This document shows, piece by piece, positions 1 through 11,524 of a stretch of DNA of 64,000 nucleotides; positions within the stretch are counted from its first letter, which is position 1; every line of letters begins with the position of its first letter. The stretch is taken from contig JALJCS010000001.1 in assembly GCA_023055355.1 (NCBI GenBank), forward strand, positions 77,293,381 to 77,357,380, written 5' to 3'. The notes beneath the pieces are model-generated. The model did no database searches, had not been told where the DNA came from, and saw only the letters and a list, made by a program, of their open reading frames with translations. Position numbers and translations under genes: made by a program. This DNA is from Agelaius tricolor (Eukaryota > Chordata > Aves > Passeriformes > Icteridae).

Positions 1-1710
1 TTTAAATGCAACATAGCAATCACTATATTTTAAACAAAATTTTTCTTTTATTTAATCTGAATAGAAAACAGCTAAAGACATTTCAGTCTTTATTGAGGGA
101 CAACTTCTACCATGCTTTCAATCATTTTGCCAGACTAAGAAATAACAAAAGAAGGCAAAAAAACCCCTCTGATAAAACAGATTTACACACACACTTAGAA
201 AAAATGTAATCAGTACAGTGTATACCATGTCTTTTAATATGGATAATACTCATATGTTTAAAGTTATGCATGTTCTCAAGCCTTAGTGAAAGTAAGGTTG
301 GACAAAAATCTCTGTCTATTTTTGTATGTCAGGCGACTATGTCATAGAGAAGTGTTTGGTATTACTGATCACACAAGTTTCCCATGTGCAAACCATACAA
401 TTATAAAATGCCTTTGGTCCTTTTCTCCTTTTCAGAAATGTGTCCCACAACACCTTGTCCTCTGTTTTTAGATAAGGATAGTGTTCATATATAGATTTTT
501 TTAAACTCCAATATAGAATTCATTGAATTACCTTTTCATACTGACTTGCACATGTATATTGTTCTTTAAAGTCTCATTTACTTTCTTGCTTTTTATATAA
601 GCAAAAAATAATTTTGTAGCTAAAAATTGCTTTTTTTGGTACAGTTTGATTCAATTAGCTTTTAACTGTGCTGATATTTACCGGATGGTCATAAAAAGAA
701 AGCAAAGTGAAAATGACAAAAAGCCCCATGTTTTGCAGAAGTTCACATTCAGTGCATCCAATCTGCAGTCCCTGGAGACAATAAGAGAAAAGAGCATGTC
801 TGTAATGCAGCTGCCAGTTTAGTGATCAAATCCAACAGATTGTGGTCTGGCCAGATCTGGTGTCCAGATAAAAATGGCATTCATGCTAACCATCTGCCTA
901 CAGGTCAGTGGGGACAAAAATTAAAAATAATTACCTCTAATGAATGAATAGACAATGACAATCCTGTGTGAGGTACGGTATCATCTCTGTGCATGCACAC
1001 ACACATACACACACACACATATTGAAGAGTCATTGGGTTATTTTTTTTAGAATGCTCCAAGCTACAGTTTTCATTTATGTTCTACTTTAATTGCCTCACT
1101 CACTGACTTTATGTTGTTGTAGTTTTAAAATACACAGCTGTTTTTTTGGCAACTAAATTGCACTAATGGTGATACAAATGATTAATACTTTGATTATGTC
1201 CAGTACAGGACTCAAAAGCCAGCTTCTTACTCCTAAAATCCAACTAAGTCTGAATAAGCAGTATTCTAGACTCATAATCTCCAAAAAGGCAATTTGGACT
1301 ATTTACTTTCAGGTACAAACTCTGTGGAGAATTGGGAGCCTTGAAAGAGTTAAGCTGAGCACTGATTGCTGCAGCTGGAGCTACTTGGAGGGGGAAAAGG
1401 AAAGGTCCGGATTGGGGTGTGAAGCTGCCTGGGGCTGTCCAATCTGACTTTCATATCTACAGATCCAAATCCACCATTCAGAGCTGCAGCTGGCATCTAT
1501 GTGTCACAAATTCATGGGTTTTAAAAAGGAAAGGCCTGTATGTGGTGAAAAATACAATAAATCATGGAGATTCATGAGCGTCTCTTCTTAATAGCCCCTG
1601 AAATAGCCCCTGCTGTTGCTACAGAGAGACTATATAGTCAGTAGTGTAATTTCAAGAGACTGCACTTTTTTTAATTCTTTCTACAGCTATGGAACAAGAT
1701 TTAATTCTGT
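1..1710. other. Gene-free unique DNA
   Basis: AT-rich sequence with scattered short frames up to 93 codons (1166-1447, plus strand). None begins or ends at a convincing splice site or resembles a known protein. The only structured element seen is the CA repeat near 1 kb. A slightly GC-richer patch at 1320-1440 is unexplained. Confidence 0.7.
995..1020. repeat. Interrupted (CA)n microsatellite
   Basis: Alternating CA dinucleotides with one T interruption (cacacatacaca) in otherwise unique DNA. Short and imperfect, so probably only weakly variable. Confidence 0.85.
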
Positions 1711-2140
1711 ATTAACATATACGTTCTCCAAACAAAATTATTCTACTGTCTTCTATACTAAGCAGCCACTAACTCATAATTTTCCCCAACTATTCTGGAA
1801 GCAAACATGCTCTGAAGATATATTCCAATTTAACCAAAGTGCCTTCTTTTTACATCTCCATATAAACAAATCTGAGTGTCCATGTAATTAATTTATTTGT
1901 AGAGGAAGCCAATAAGAAGCTTTTAAGAAGATTTTACTGCTGTAAACCCTAAGGCTTTGAGCCAGCTAAGAGATACCTCTGCCTATAGTGCAGAGTGCCC
2001 TACCGAAGGCACTTTGGTTAAATTGGAATATATCTTCAGAGCATGTTTGCTTCCAGAATAGTTGGGAAAAATTATGAGTTAGTGGCTGCTTAGTATAGAA
2101 GACAGTAGAATAATTTTGTTTGGAGAATGTATATGTTAAT
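1711..2140. repeat. Large near-perfect inverted repeat (136-bp arms)
   Basis: The left arm is 1711-1846 and the right arm 2005-2140. Read base by base, the right arm is the reverse complement of the left with 2 mismatches in 136 positions (1784 against 2067, and 1723 against 2128) and no gaps. The 158-bp spacer (1847-2004) is not palindromic and identity stops abruptly at both edges. Both differences are transitions. The one at 1723/2128 is CG on the left and TG on the right, as expected from CpG decay in the right arm. No transposon ends, target-site duplication or coding content is visible. The clean edges and high identity fit a recent local inverted duplication by template switching. A transcript across it would fold into a long double-stranded hairpin. 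A library or assembly fold-back artefact is the main alternative. Confidence 0.95.
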
Positions 2141-2924
2141 GACATGTAAGTGCCAATATTGACTTCATCTAGATTTAAATTACCTCCTTTCTACATATAT
2201 ATGTATTACATAATGGTAAAAGATAAGTTGATTAATTGTAAAGGCCAGGAATGACAGAAAATATATAAGGAATATCTATGCAGAAATGTGTGCTTCAGCT
2301 TTGATCAAGAAGTCCGTATTTTTCAACTGCCAAGAAACAACGATTTTTTGATATCACAGTGAGCTTGGCTTCCTTATTCAACTTTGTACTGTGCGAAAGT
2401 TGCAATGATCTCTAAGTTCAAGCAGGTTGTTGTAAATTAGATCTTCATCAAAGAAAGATGAGCTGGTTTCTCTCAGCACCCAACATCCTCACCAAGTCGA
2501 GCACTCTGTCTGTGCACACACTGATCCCAAAGAACCTTCCACAAGAAACTCCCTGGGAAAGATTCAGAGCTGTCTATGCAGGCCCACAAGAACACACTCT
2601 GCAGAAGGAACAGCACTGTATAGTCAGCCCCTAGTTTGTATCAATTGAAGTTCAAAACCAAGATATTCTGGGCTGATGTCCTTGTCTACACCTCTCCAAG
2701 AGCATCCCTGCTCCTGTCAAACAGAGCCCAGCAGACATTTCCTAGCAAGGTGCAGTCAAATTGCTGAGCTGTGATTTTTGTTAAAAGCTGCTCAGGACAT
2801 TGTTTTGTTTTTAGTAGAATATTTTGCCATGGAAACCACAGAAAAAAAAAATGAAAGAAAGAAATTATTACAACTCTTAAAGTACAGGTCAGTGTTAATT
2901 TCACAGTTGCCTTCAAATGCAAAG

Positions 2925-2943
2925 TTTATTTATTTATTTATTT
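2925..2943 (+). repeat. Short (TTTA)n repeat
   Basis: About five tandem TTTA units run from 2925. Simple-sequence tract without other context. Confidence 0.85.
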
Positions 2944-4321
2944 GAAATGGTCATCTCTGCACAATCCAGAGAGAAATATTTACATATGTCTCCACAGATG
3001 TCCACAGACTTCTATATGTAAAAGAAAATATATGTAAGAAAAAACATTATCTTTCAGAGGGAATTAGTGATTATGCATGTGGCTTGTTTTAGGATAGGAT
3101 GAAAGAATTGCATGTGGCCAAAGCTATTGCACTGTGTAATGCAGACAGGAGGCACTCAGACATGATAGAAACTGAACTGTAATAGAAGGATTTGCACATA
3201 ATGAAGTAGAGCACTCAAAAACTTCTTTAAATAATATTCAAAACATTATGTTGTGCCTGTCAAGACATGAGATCAGGATCCCAGAAATCCACAAAAGATA
3301 CAGCTGAGCTGAAAAAATTGTTTGCAAAACAACATGGTGAACATGTTGTTCCTCCTTGCAATTTTTTTTAACATTTCTTCAAACAAATCAGGTTGACAAC
3401 CAACCTAGCAACCAAATGCACTTACACATAGCCAGTCCTCAATTAATGCAGTAAAACTGAAACTGGAGACTGTTGGAAGTTCAGAATAGGAATAATATTT
3501 CCACATATATCCTGTGAAAGGGTATGTATACACCTTGGAGAAGTTAAATAAGTTAAAAAAAATCTATAGCAAACACATTTGGACACAGAATTTGGACTAA
3601 GAACTCATTTTTAGAAATTTCCAGCACTTTTGTCTCTCCTGGAAATACAGCACAGACTACCTTCCCTTCACATGTATTGAACAGATGTAAGACCTATATG
3701 AATAAGGAAAGGTGCCTTTCTAACTTTACTAAATTATTTAGAGCTCTGTAAATATGTTAGCATTCAATATATTTTCTTTATTTGCTCACTATTTACGTGT
3801 TCTGATTTGTCCTAAATCATTTTTATGGCTACTCTAAATGGTTTTTTTCCTGCCCTGTGGAGGAAGGAAGAGCTTATATCTCCTTTATGAGTGATAGGAT
3901 GTGCATAGACTATTAAAGGTGAATCTTATTCATACAACCTGGAACAAACTTCTAGAGTGTGAGAGGTGGTAGGACTAAGGCCAGTGACAGCATGCAGAGA
4001 GCTTGATGTTTGAGAGGAGATTAAAGGAGTGCTGAGAACTACACACAGACTGCCAGGCATGGAGGAGGTGGTAGAAGAAGGAGACAGCTCTTCTTCTCTA
4101 TAGACTCTGCTGTAGCTCAGAAAAAAACATTAAATGTCAGTAGATGTGGAGCACAATTACAGGAAAGAGTTCACCCTGTCTTGCTCTGTGTGAGTCCTTA
4201 TATTTTGAAAGTATCTAATTCTAGATTTTGTAAAACTAGCTTTAAAATTTAATAGCTCTGCCCCACAGGTTTATTGAAATAGAAAAAAGCTTTATAGTTT
4301 CATCTAAATCACTGACATCAC

Positions 4322-4400
4322 CTCTCTCTCTATATATATGTATATATAAATATACATCTATCTATATCTATTATATAGAATATACATTTCTATATATTCT
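4322..4400. repeat. CT/TA low-complexity tract
   Basis: A short CT run passes into interrupted TA repeats with TATC/TATA variants over roughly 80 bp. Likely length-variable and DNA-unwinding prone. Confidence 0.85.
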
Positions 4401-4479
4401 CTTTTTATTGATTGGTGCTTTTAACTCATCCCTTTTAAAGCTACCTCAAAGAGAGTCTGTCCCACATAGTGAGATAAGG

Positions 4480-4537
4480 ACTTGGCAGTGCTGGGCTAAT
4501 GGCTGGACTTGATGATCTTAAAGGTCTTTTCCAAACT
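4480..4537 (+). mobile_element. CR1 retrotransposon 3' end fragment
   Basis: The phrases 'cttggcagtgctgggctaat', 'ggacttgatgatctt' and 'aaaggtcttttccaa' are the 3'-terminal signature of one CR1 branch. The octamer tail is absent: the sequence passes straight into an A-rich stretch and the hairpin at 4542-4596. Only the last 60 bp or so is recognisable, as is usual for 5'-truncated CR1 copies. No coding capacity. Confidence 0.8.
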
Positions 4538-4541
4538 AAAA

Positions 4542-4596
4542 AAGATAAGAACTTATAGGACCATATAATCAATACGGTCCTATAAGTTCTTATCTT
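4542..4596. repeat. Perfect 21-bp hairpin with 13-nt loop
   Basis: The left arm (4542-4562, starting aagataagaac) and right arm (4576-4596, ending gttcttatctt) are exact reverse complements around a 13-nt AT-rich loop. Partial A/T pairing continues about five bases outward. The structure begins four bases after the recognisable CR1 end, where the CR1 tail should be. A pre-miRNA would normally have a longer, bulged stem, so an inverted duplication formed at or after CR1 insertion is more likely. Confidence 0.9.
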
Positions 4597-6050
4597 CTTT
4601 TGTCTTCTAGTTATTTCTCATGCATTAAATCTCATGTTGCTGCCTCTCCTCATGTCTGTTCAGCTGCTGGCTAGCCAGGTTCTTATCCTTTTGCTGACTG
4701 CATGTTTTCCAGGAGATGAAGACCATTTGCTGGAGACAGCAGCTGGTCCTGTGCTTCTAAAGTGGATTTCCTGGCTGTGTAGTTAGCATTTGTCTACATG
4801 AGCAGTGTGTATCCCCACCTTGTCACACAGTGTGCTCCAGCCACAATGTTCTCCTCTATCAAGGTAATCACATTGAGCCGAACACCAACTTCTATATGAT
4901 ATATTGGTGACCCCAGAATAAAGGCTTTTTTTAGGTAATATTTGCTTTTGGGGACTCAGTAATCCCAAATGATGTATGATGAGACATTTGTTTCTAAGCT
5001 TTTGTGCCATGCTTGGCACAAAATTGAAGCTTGAGACATTTTATATGCAGTGTTACTCATACTGCCCATCTAAACCTATTGTTGCTCTCTGCTAATGCCC
5101 AAGGCAAAAGTTTTGCCCAGCTTCTGCCTGGGCACCATGCCATCCCAACAGATGGGTATGAGTGCAGACAATCAGGAAAGAATGTTTGTTCATCAAACAT
5201 GAGTGGTTGGGGCATTTTTCCCAGCTGACACCAAAAACAGCTGTCTGCCTTGAGCATGCTTATTTCTGGTTAAAAGGTCTGTGATATATTAGTAATTCCT
5301 CTCTGAACTATGCAAACTGTCAATAAATAAAAGTAATTTACAATTAGCTATGGTTACTATGTTTGAGGCTACTTTTAAAGAGTGGCCTCAAACAAGTGTT
5401 TATTTTTTTGCTTCCAGAATTAGGAAGTGAGGACCAAGTGTCCATGACTCATCTGAGTTGCGATTAAACAGAGCTCAAAATGTGTTCTCAGTTCCTGTGC
5501 AACACTGTGCAGCAGGCTGCCCTCCCTCCTGATTGCTGAGGTGACAAGGACCGGTGGTACCAGCACTCCTTTGTCATCCATGCTGTTCAAACACTCCCTA
5601 ACCCTAAACAAGATGTTTGGTTTCCATTGTCCAGAGGGAGGGAAACATGAAGATTTACCTTTATTTTCCAATATTTAATTTCATTTTTAAAAAAAAGGGC
5701 AGTTATAAAGACCTTTATGGTCTACAGGTGCATTTCAAAATATTTCTTTCATGTCAAACAGAATAACTCACAAATTTTTGCATTTCATAATCTTCTCATG
5801 TAGCCATCTGATATTTATATTCCTGGAAAAGATTTTAGCCAGCAGCAGAAGGGAATTAAAAACCCAACATTGACTCATCTACCAAGACAACAGCAGTTCT
5901 GCTGTTTTGCAATGTCATAATGATCTATATGCTCAAGATTTCTGCTGCATTTTATATGGTGATTTATAGACATCATGTGTCTATACAACCCAAGCACAAT
6001 GCTCTTCATGAAATTATTTACTTGCCATTTGCAACCTTTTATCACAGATA
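4597..6050. other. Gene-free unique DNA
   Basis: Overlapping frames on both strands at 4783-5257 (65-78 codons) and a minus frame at 5420-5671 have no recognisable product. No repeat could be assigned here. Confidence 0.6.
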
Positions 6051-6059
6051 GTCAAAATT

Positions 6060-6125
6060 TTTCCTCCTGTAAATTGCTGGTATTTTACTAAAGTGAATGG
6101 ATTTACACGGGATTTAAAAATTATG
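6060..6125 (+). repeat. Relic of an ancient amniote interspersed repeat (candidate)
   Basis: 'tcctcctgtaaattgctggt', then 'aaagtgaatggatttacac' and an A-rich end follow the order of a sauropsid repeat remembered as 'cctgatttacactggt', then 'gaaatcaatggaattacacc'. Strongly degenerate. The family name is not certain to me. Related relics occur at 25045-25165 and 46521-46597. Confidence 0.4.
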
Positions 6126-7735
6126 AATGTATCCCAATGTGCCTCAGACTACAGCCACCACTGCACATGATGAGTGTTCTGAAGTCTCTGCTATCCCAAA
6201 CCATTTTTGAAGGATGCCCCAGAAAAAGACCTGAGACACCAAGTTTCAAAGTTCAGTTCTCAACAAGAATGCTTCACTGCATAAAGGTCTGTGTCACAGT
6301 ATGAGCACTGACTGCAGGATGCATAATATGCACATATACAAAGAAGAATTCATGGCATATTGTGGTTTCCCACACCAAAACCTTTGAGAGCTGATGTTAT
6401 ACAGAATGTTTTCATTTCCCAGTGTTTAGCAAAAGAAGCCCAAGCATAAGAAGAAACAGAGTACATGGGGCCACAGGACTGTCTTCTTGGGATGGCAGCA
6501 CTCAGTTTTCTAAGGAAACATGCCACTGTATCTATCACACATCCACATTTGGAACAGAAAGAGCTGGAATTTTTAGAGTGATTCCCCTGAGAATCAAAGC
6601 ATTAATTCACATGGCTATTTTCCCACAGGTTTAATGGGGAATATCTTTGTCCTTGAAAGTCTGCCAGGACTGAGACAGGCTCTGCAGCATTTACATCTAC
6701 GGGGCACTGACTGAGTAACTGGGGGGATGAGCATGCTCCATCTGGTCCTCGCCATCCCACTGGCATATGCAGTTATTGGCTTCACCTTGGAGAGGTAGGC
6801 ATCCATCCCAGTCCCTCTGCATGTGACAGTGTGTGGCATGTCTACCAGGCTGTCCTCATCACCCAGTTTTCCTGAGTGCCGTGAAATAGAAAAACACTGA
6901 AAAAGGAGAACTCAGGTGACTCTGGAAAGGATATTGGACAGGAATGGGACAGTGCAGCAGTCCTGCCCAATCTGTTGTCTGGTGAGTGAGACACAGGCAT
7001 TCTGCAGTCATTTAATGAATGGAATAAAAATTCCCAGGAAGGAGAAACTAATCCTATGCACTTTTTTTTCCTACTTTTTTTTTCTTTTTTTTTAGCCAAT
7101 ATAACATAAAACTGTGTAGAGGATTGAGATGACATTGCATACCTGTGTAAAGTGATGAAAGGCCAGAATTTGTAACTTTTCCTTGTCTCTCAGTGATTGG
7201 TCTCTGATCCTCATCAACTATAGAAGTAGGAGATTTTTCCAGCAAGCTCATTTCTGAGCTAAGTGAAGCTGTTTTAGTGGAACCGTGGACCATCCATGAA
7301 GAAAGGTAGAGAAAAATGTCTTGAAATACAAAAAAAATTTTAATCTTTAATTCTTTCTCCCATCATCCATTCAAACAATGTTTAAAAGGGGAACCTTCTC
7401 CCAGTTTCATGAGGAAACCAGCTTCAGGACCACCCAGAGAGCTCTATTCCCTTCTCCTTGTCTAAATCACACAAAGAAAAATAAACAAATGAACACAACA
7501 TTTGCTTTCTCATCCCTTCTTTTCACTAAAGGGTCAGGAAGGTCGGGGATCCTTCTTCTGCCATCTCTGGACACCCTCACCCTCTTCAACAGCCAATCCA
7601 GATGGATCATGGCCTTTGAAATCTTAAATCCTTTAATCAGTTTCTCCAACTTTCTCTGTTGGCTCCTTTATGTCACATTCCAGGGCTAATTCAGGTACCT
7701 TCACACAGCACAGGATTTGGATGACAGAAAACACA
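6126..7735. other. Gene-free unique DNA
   Basis: Minus-strand frames at 6842-7135 and 7054-7293 contain lysine-rich stretches that are only the translation of the T-rich run at 7062-7095. A plus frame at 7378-7689 (103 codons) overlaps a minus frame and matches nothing I know. Confidence 0.6.
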
Positions 7736-7739
7736 CGGG

Positions 7740-7915
7740 GAAGTACAAGTCCAGAGATCTGTGCAAGCGGTGGGTTGATTATCCTCAGCTTCATTAAGGT
7801 TGCTCAGCAACATGAGCTTGTATTAATCATGTCAGAGCAGCCGTATCCTGACAAGCTATCGGCACTGCCAGGATACAGAGCCTTCCCTCACACTGCTGAG
7901 AAAACATTCCCATGA
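7740..7915. promoter_or_regulatory. Candidate conserved regulatory block with RFX-like palindrome
   Basis: This block has balanced composition, several CpGs (rare elsewhere here), homeodomain-like 'ttgattatcc' and 'tattaatcat', and the perfect inverted repeat gttgct-c-agcaac at 7799-7811. The palindrome resembles an RFX X-box (GTNRCC, spacer, RGYAAC) with one departure in the left half-site. The regulatory reading is inference from motifs and texture; conservation has not been tested. Confidence 0.3.
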
Positions 7916-7919
7916 ACAG

Positions 7920-9876
7920 TCCCTCTGCTTCCAGAGAGGTAATGGGGGAATAAAATTTAGACTTGTCAAAAATTTAATGAAGAATTATTCTTACTACGGT
8001 TACGAGTCCAACCAGAAAGGAACAGAGGATGTTGCACAAAAGACCTTTTCAGTGACTACAAAAAGAAATATGAAAAGCAGCACTTGAAATATGAAATAAT
8101 GCAGCTAAATGATCTAGGTAATTAAACAAGGGGTAAAGAATTCCTGAATAGATAGATCACTGGCTGCACAGCTCACAGCTTTTCTATGCCTGGGAAGATG
8201 GAGACAACGTATTCTTGAGAGATTCATCACTAAGTTCACAGTCATCATTTCCAGCTGGATTTTTTCCATTTGATAATTTTATCCAGTTAATCAGAGCTCA
8301 TCAAATACTGCAGAAATAACATTCAAGAACTTCAGTTTAAATTCCAAACAGCTTCCTCATGTCTTTCTATTTCTTATTAATATGATTATGTTCACTCACA
8401 AATGTTCTTTTTTTATCTCAGCTTTTTAATGATTTCAAATTACCAGCCATTCACTGGAGCAGCGCTTCAAGTAGCATTAGAACAAGGATGACTCTTTCAT
8501 GAACTACCCTTACACTGTTGAGCCAAACAGGAATTTATGTGGATTTCCAGATATTCAGTAGCAACAACATCAAGCTACACTTGCTTTAAATTTGAGGCAG
8601 AGTTTACTGAAGAATTACTGAATAATGGATTTATATTTTAGTAAAGGCAATTCTGGAATTGCCATTAATGATATGTGAGTGAAATGAGTGGGAGATGATG
8701 TCAGCCTCTTAAAATGAAGTGAGGATTTCTCAAACACCTTGCAGATGATTTTAGGACCCTATCCCTAAAAGTCTATGCAGATAGTACAAGTAAAAAAGCC
8801 CCACTAAAGTCAAATGGGATGCTGGAAAAACCATAGGGATTATTTCCTTAATACAAAGACAGAGAATTTTGGGTTGAAACACTCTAGAGGAGATATCCTC
8901 TATAACCCCTATCTCTGAATGCATATACTTTATTGCCTACCGCCAGCTTTAATTACAAATTGAAGGATTGTGCTCAAAATGCTCTATAAATAACACATTG
9001 GCTGTTACTATACCAAAGGTGGAAAACTGTTGGGAACAAACATTTTTATTTGTTTTTGTCTTTGTTTTTGTTTTAAATCCCTCACTTCGTGGAGCAGGAA
9101 AAACTATCATGTAATTACAGGGAGATTTTTTAAAAAAAACCAAGCAAATAAACAAACTCAGCTTTCAAAAAGCAGTTTTGAAACTTGAGGAAAGATTTGA
9201 CTCCTATACTACACACAAAGAAATATTTCTACTAGTTTGCTCCTACTTGAACTTATGAGTCTGAAAGAACCACCTAAATTTGAGAGATCATTGAGGCAAG
9301 AGGGTTTTTTTCTGTTTGTTTGTTTATACAATTTTGCTGAGGCTTCAAATACTTTCACATAAAGAACACTTCAAGTCACTGAATACTATGTGTACTCCCA
9401 CGTACCTTTTTTTTTCCTAAGTTACACACGCTGAAAGAAGCCACTTACTGGGAAGGAAGACTACTCTTGGCCCACTTCTCTGCAGGACAAACTCCAGATG
9501 TCTGTCTCCATTAAATTTAAAAAGACACCTTAGATCTGTGTTGTTGTCTATATTTCTTCCTCCTGTCCCCCTGCCAGCTATAAAGCTAGAACAGTGCAAT
9601 TTGATTTGGCAATCACTATTTATAACCTGGACTGTACATTTGAATGTCTGGAGACTGCCTCATTCTATACATAGTATTAGCATGAAGAACTTTTACTCTC
9701 AGTTCAATTTTGCTTATGCAGCAAACAAGTTAAATATTATAATTTCTCAAAGAACTTGGGCTAGCTAAGAGTTTTGAGCAGTTAAACATCTGAAGCATTA
9801 AAACAAAGAAATGTAACTTCCATTAGTGGCGTGGTTACTAATTATGTGGCTACAGGATAAATTCTGTGTTATTAAT
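7920..9876. other. Gene-free AT-rich DNA
   Basis: A T/G-rich low-complexity tract lies at 9039-9077 and short T runs at 9301-9330. A minus frame at 8949-9155 is in part a translation of the former. Around 8745-8830 the phrase 'ccactaaagtcaaatgggat' recalls another old amniote repeat, but too weakly to call. Confidence 0.6.
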
Positions 9877-10081
9877 AGCAATAGGAAGAAATTCTTTACT
9901 GGGAGCATTGTGAAGTACTGTTTCCCCAGAGTAGTGGTGAATGCCCCATCTCTTCAATGCCAGGTTGGATGGGAGGGCTTGGAGCAACCTGGTCCAGGAA
10001 GGTGTCCTGGCCCATGATAAGGGGGGCTGGAATGAAGTGATCTTTAACGTCCATTTCAACATAAACCATTCTATGATTCCA
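9877..10081 (+). mobile_element. CR1 retrotransposon 3' fragment
   Basis: About 205 bp matching the CR1 3' region in order: 'aggaagaaattctttact', 'gaatgccccatctctt', 'gccaggttggatggga', 'ggagcaacctggtcc', 'gtcctggcccatg', 'gaagtgatctttaacgtcc' and the end 'aaccattctatgattcc'. The first part encodes the remnant of the ORF2 C-terminus; the rest is 3' UTR. It is 5'-truncated, as most CR1 copies are, and has many substitutions and small gaps, so it is not recent. The short frames on both strands here are only this element read in frame. Confidence 0.95.
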
Positions 10082-10085
10082 TTAA

Positions 10086-11385
10086 TAGCTCTAAATGCCA
10101 TTTATTTCTACTTTAAAGAGGATTGTTCTTGTTAGACACATGTGCACATTTTCACATTGCGTGTTCTTTCTCTGAAACCTAAGCAAAGGTAATGCAAATC
10201 TGAAAACCAATATGATGTGTATATATAATGCACTAACATTTTAGATCACTATCATGTTATTAACCCCTGTTTCATCATAAAAATAGAGTATTTTATCAGC
10301 ATAAATACCAGTTGAGATATCCATGTGTCTCAGTACAAACATAGCACAGATAAATATTTCATTTTCCATCTCAAAGGTCTTTTAATCCAGAAAAATGAAT
10401 CCTCTAGTTCATGAAATTCATCTTTTTTCTGCTTTTATTTCTACCAGTCCTTAATCTTAGATATTATGATAAATTCTTTCCTTGGCTCTGTCTGCCAGCT
10501 GCAGGAGGCCCTTGCTTTCATCTGAAGAATCCATCAGAGCTAATGTCAGAGTTACGATACTTGAGGGGGTATATCTACCACCTTGTTGTATTAGGAGAAT
10601 TTTAAGTTGGACTTTTTTTTTTTTTATATTGACTTTAAACATGTGGAAAGCATCTAGCAGGGAAAGGAAATAAGTTTGTGGTGTTCCCCTACCATGCAGT
10701 CTATTACCTCAGTGGCCAGTGACCAGAGATGGTTGTTCAGGCAGCTCAGTCTATTCTACTCCTGTTCAAGGGCAATGTGGACTTGCTACAGGCAGAGTTT
10801 TCTCCTCCACACCCCACATCCAGGCACTGCCCTCTGCTTACTGCATACACAGAGGTTTAAGTAAGGTGAAACAACAAAACAAACAAACAAACAAACAAAC
10901 AAATAAATAAGAAAATAAATGCCCCCAAATAAACCACAACAGAGTAGGGAAACTATAGAACCTCTGAAAAAAAACTTGAGTAAATAAAAGAACTTTTGAT
11001 GGACTGACTCTGGACACAATGTAAGACATAGCTAAAGAAAATTTACACAGCAGTGTTTAATTTCTGTTTTCTCTTGTGTGGTCTATAAACAAAAGGGGGA
11101 TCCTGATTTTCAGTTCATGACATTATTCTTCTCATATTTATTCATATGGGGTTACCTCATGAACTGGCCTCCAGGAGAAGCAACTTCTTCTGTTCTTATA
11201 TGTCTAAGTCAAGTCTTTCAAGACAGAAGAGCTCAGAAAGACCAAAGCTCTCCCGTCCTTTCTTGGGTTCATTGTTTCCATTTGGCAGCTGAAGTACAGT
11301 ATCCGGGTGGGAGAAATAAGCTGAAATTATTGCTGACTATTCTGCTCACTGAAATGTCTCTCGAAGGCATCTGAAATTAGGATCC
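10086..11385. other. Gene-free DNA with simple repeats
   Basis: Frames at 10457-11029 on both strands arise from a T/A run near 10612 and the AAAC tract; the leucine/phenylalanine/cysteine-rich minus products translate the repeat. A plus frame at 11078-11374 (98 codons) has no recognised similarity. Confidence 0.6.
10869..10920 (+). repeat. (AAAC)n passing into (AAAT)n microsatellite
   Basis: About seven AAAC units are followed by AAAT units. It could be the decayed poly-A end of an insertion, but no element is recognisable upstream. Confidence 0.85.
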
Positions 11386-11390
11386 CTGAC

Positions 11391-11520
11391 ATTCACAACA
11401 GTTTGGGTTAGAAGGGGCCTTTAAAGATCATCTGGCCCAAGCTCCCTGCAGCAGGCAGTGGCATCTGCAAGTGGACGAGGTTGCTCAGAACCCTGCTTGG
11501 CCAGACTTTGCAAAACCCCT
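11391..11520 (-). mobile_element. CR1 retrotransposon 3' fragment, minus strand
   Basis: Read on the given strand, 'gtttgggttagaaggggcc', 'ttaaagatcatctggccca', 'gcaggcagtggcatctgcaa' and 'gaggttgctcagaaccc' are the reverse complement of the CR1 3' UTR. The octamer tail is eroded to 'attcacaaca'. About 130 bp survive, with no coding part. Confidence 0.9.
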
Positions 11521-11524
11521 GAGA

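Larger units (their letters stand above)
2141..4464. other. Gene-free unique DNA
   Basis: Mostly AT-rich. A less AT-rich stretch at about 2450-2680 and a purine-rich stretch at 3960-4110 resemble old repeat debris, but I cannot assign either to a family. No frame longer than 78 codons was considered plausible. Confidence 0.6.

Noticed and set aside
4542..4596. microRNA precursor
   Set aside because: The stem is perfect but short, with little lower stem and no bulges. An inverted duplication beside a CR1 end explains it better.
8745..8830. Relic of another old amniote repeat ('gaagtcaatggg' type)
   Set aside because: Only one short phrase agrees; too little to call.
10786..11029. Hydrophobic LFVCLFVC-type peptide on the minus strand
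   Set aside because: Direct translation of the AAAC microsatellite.
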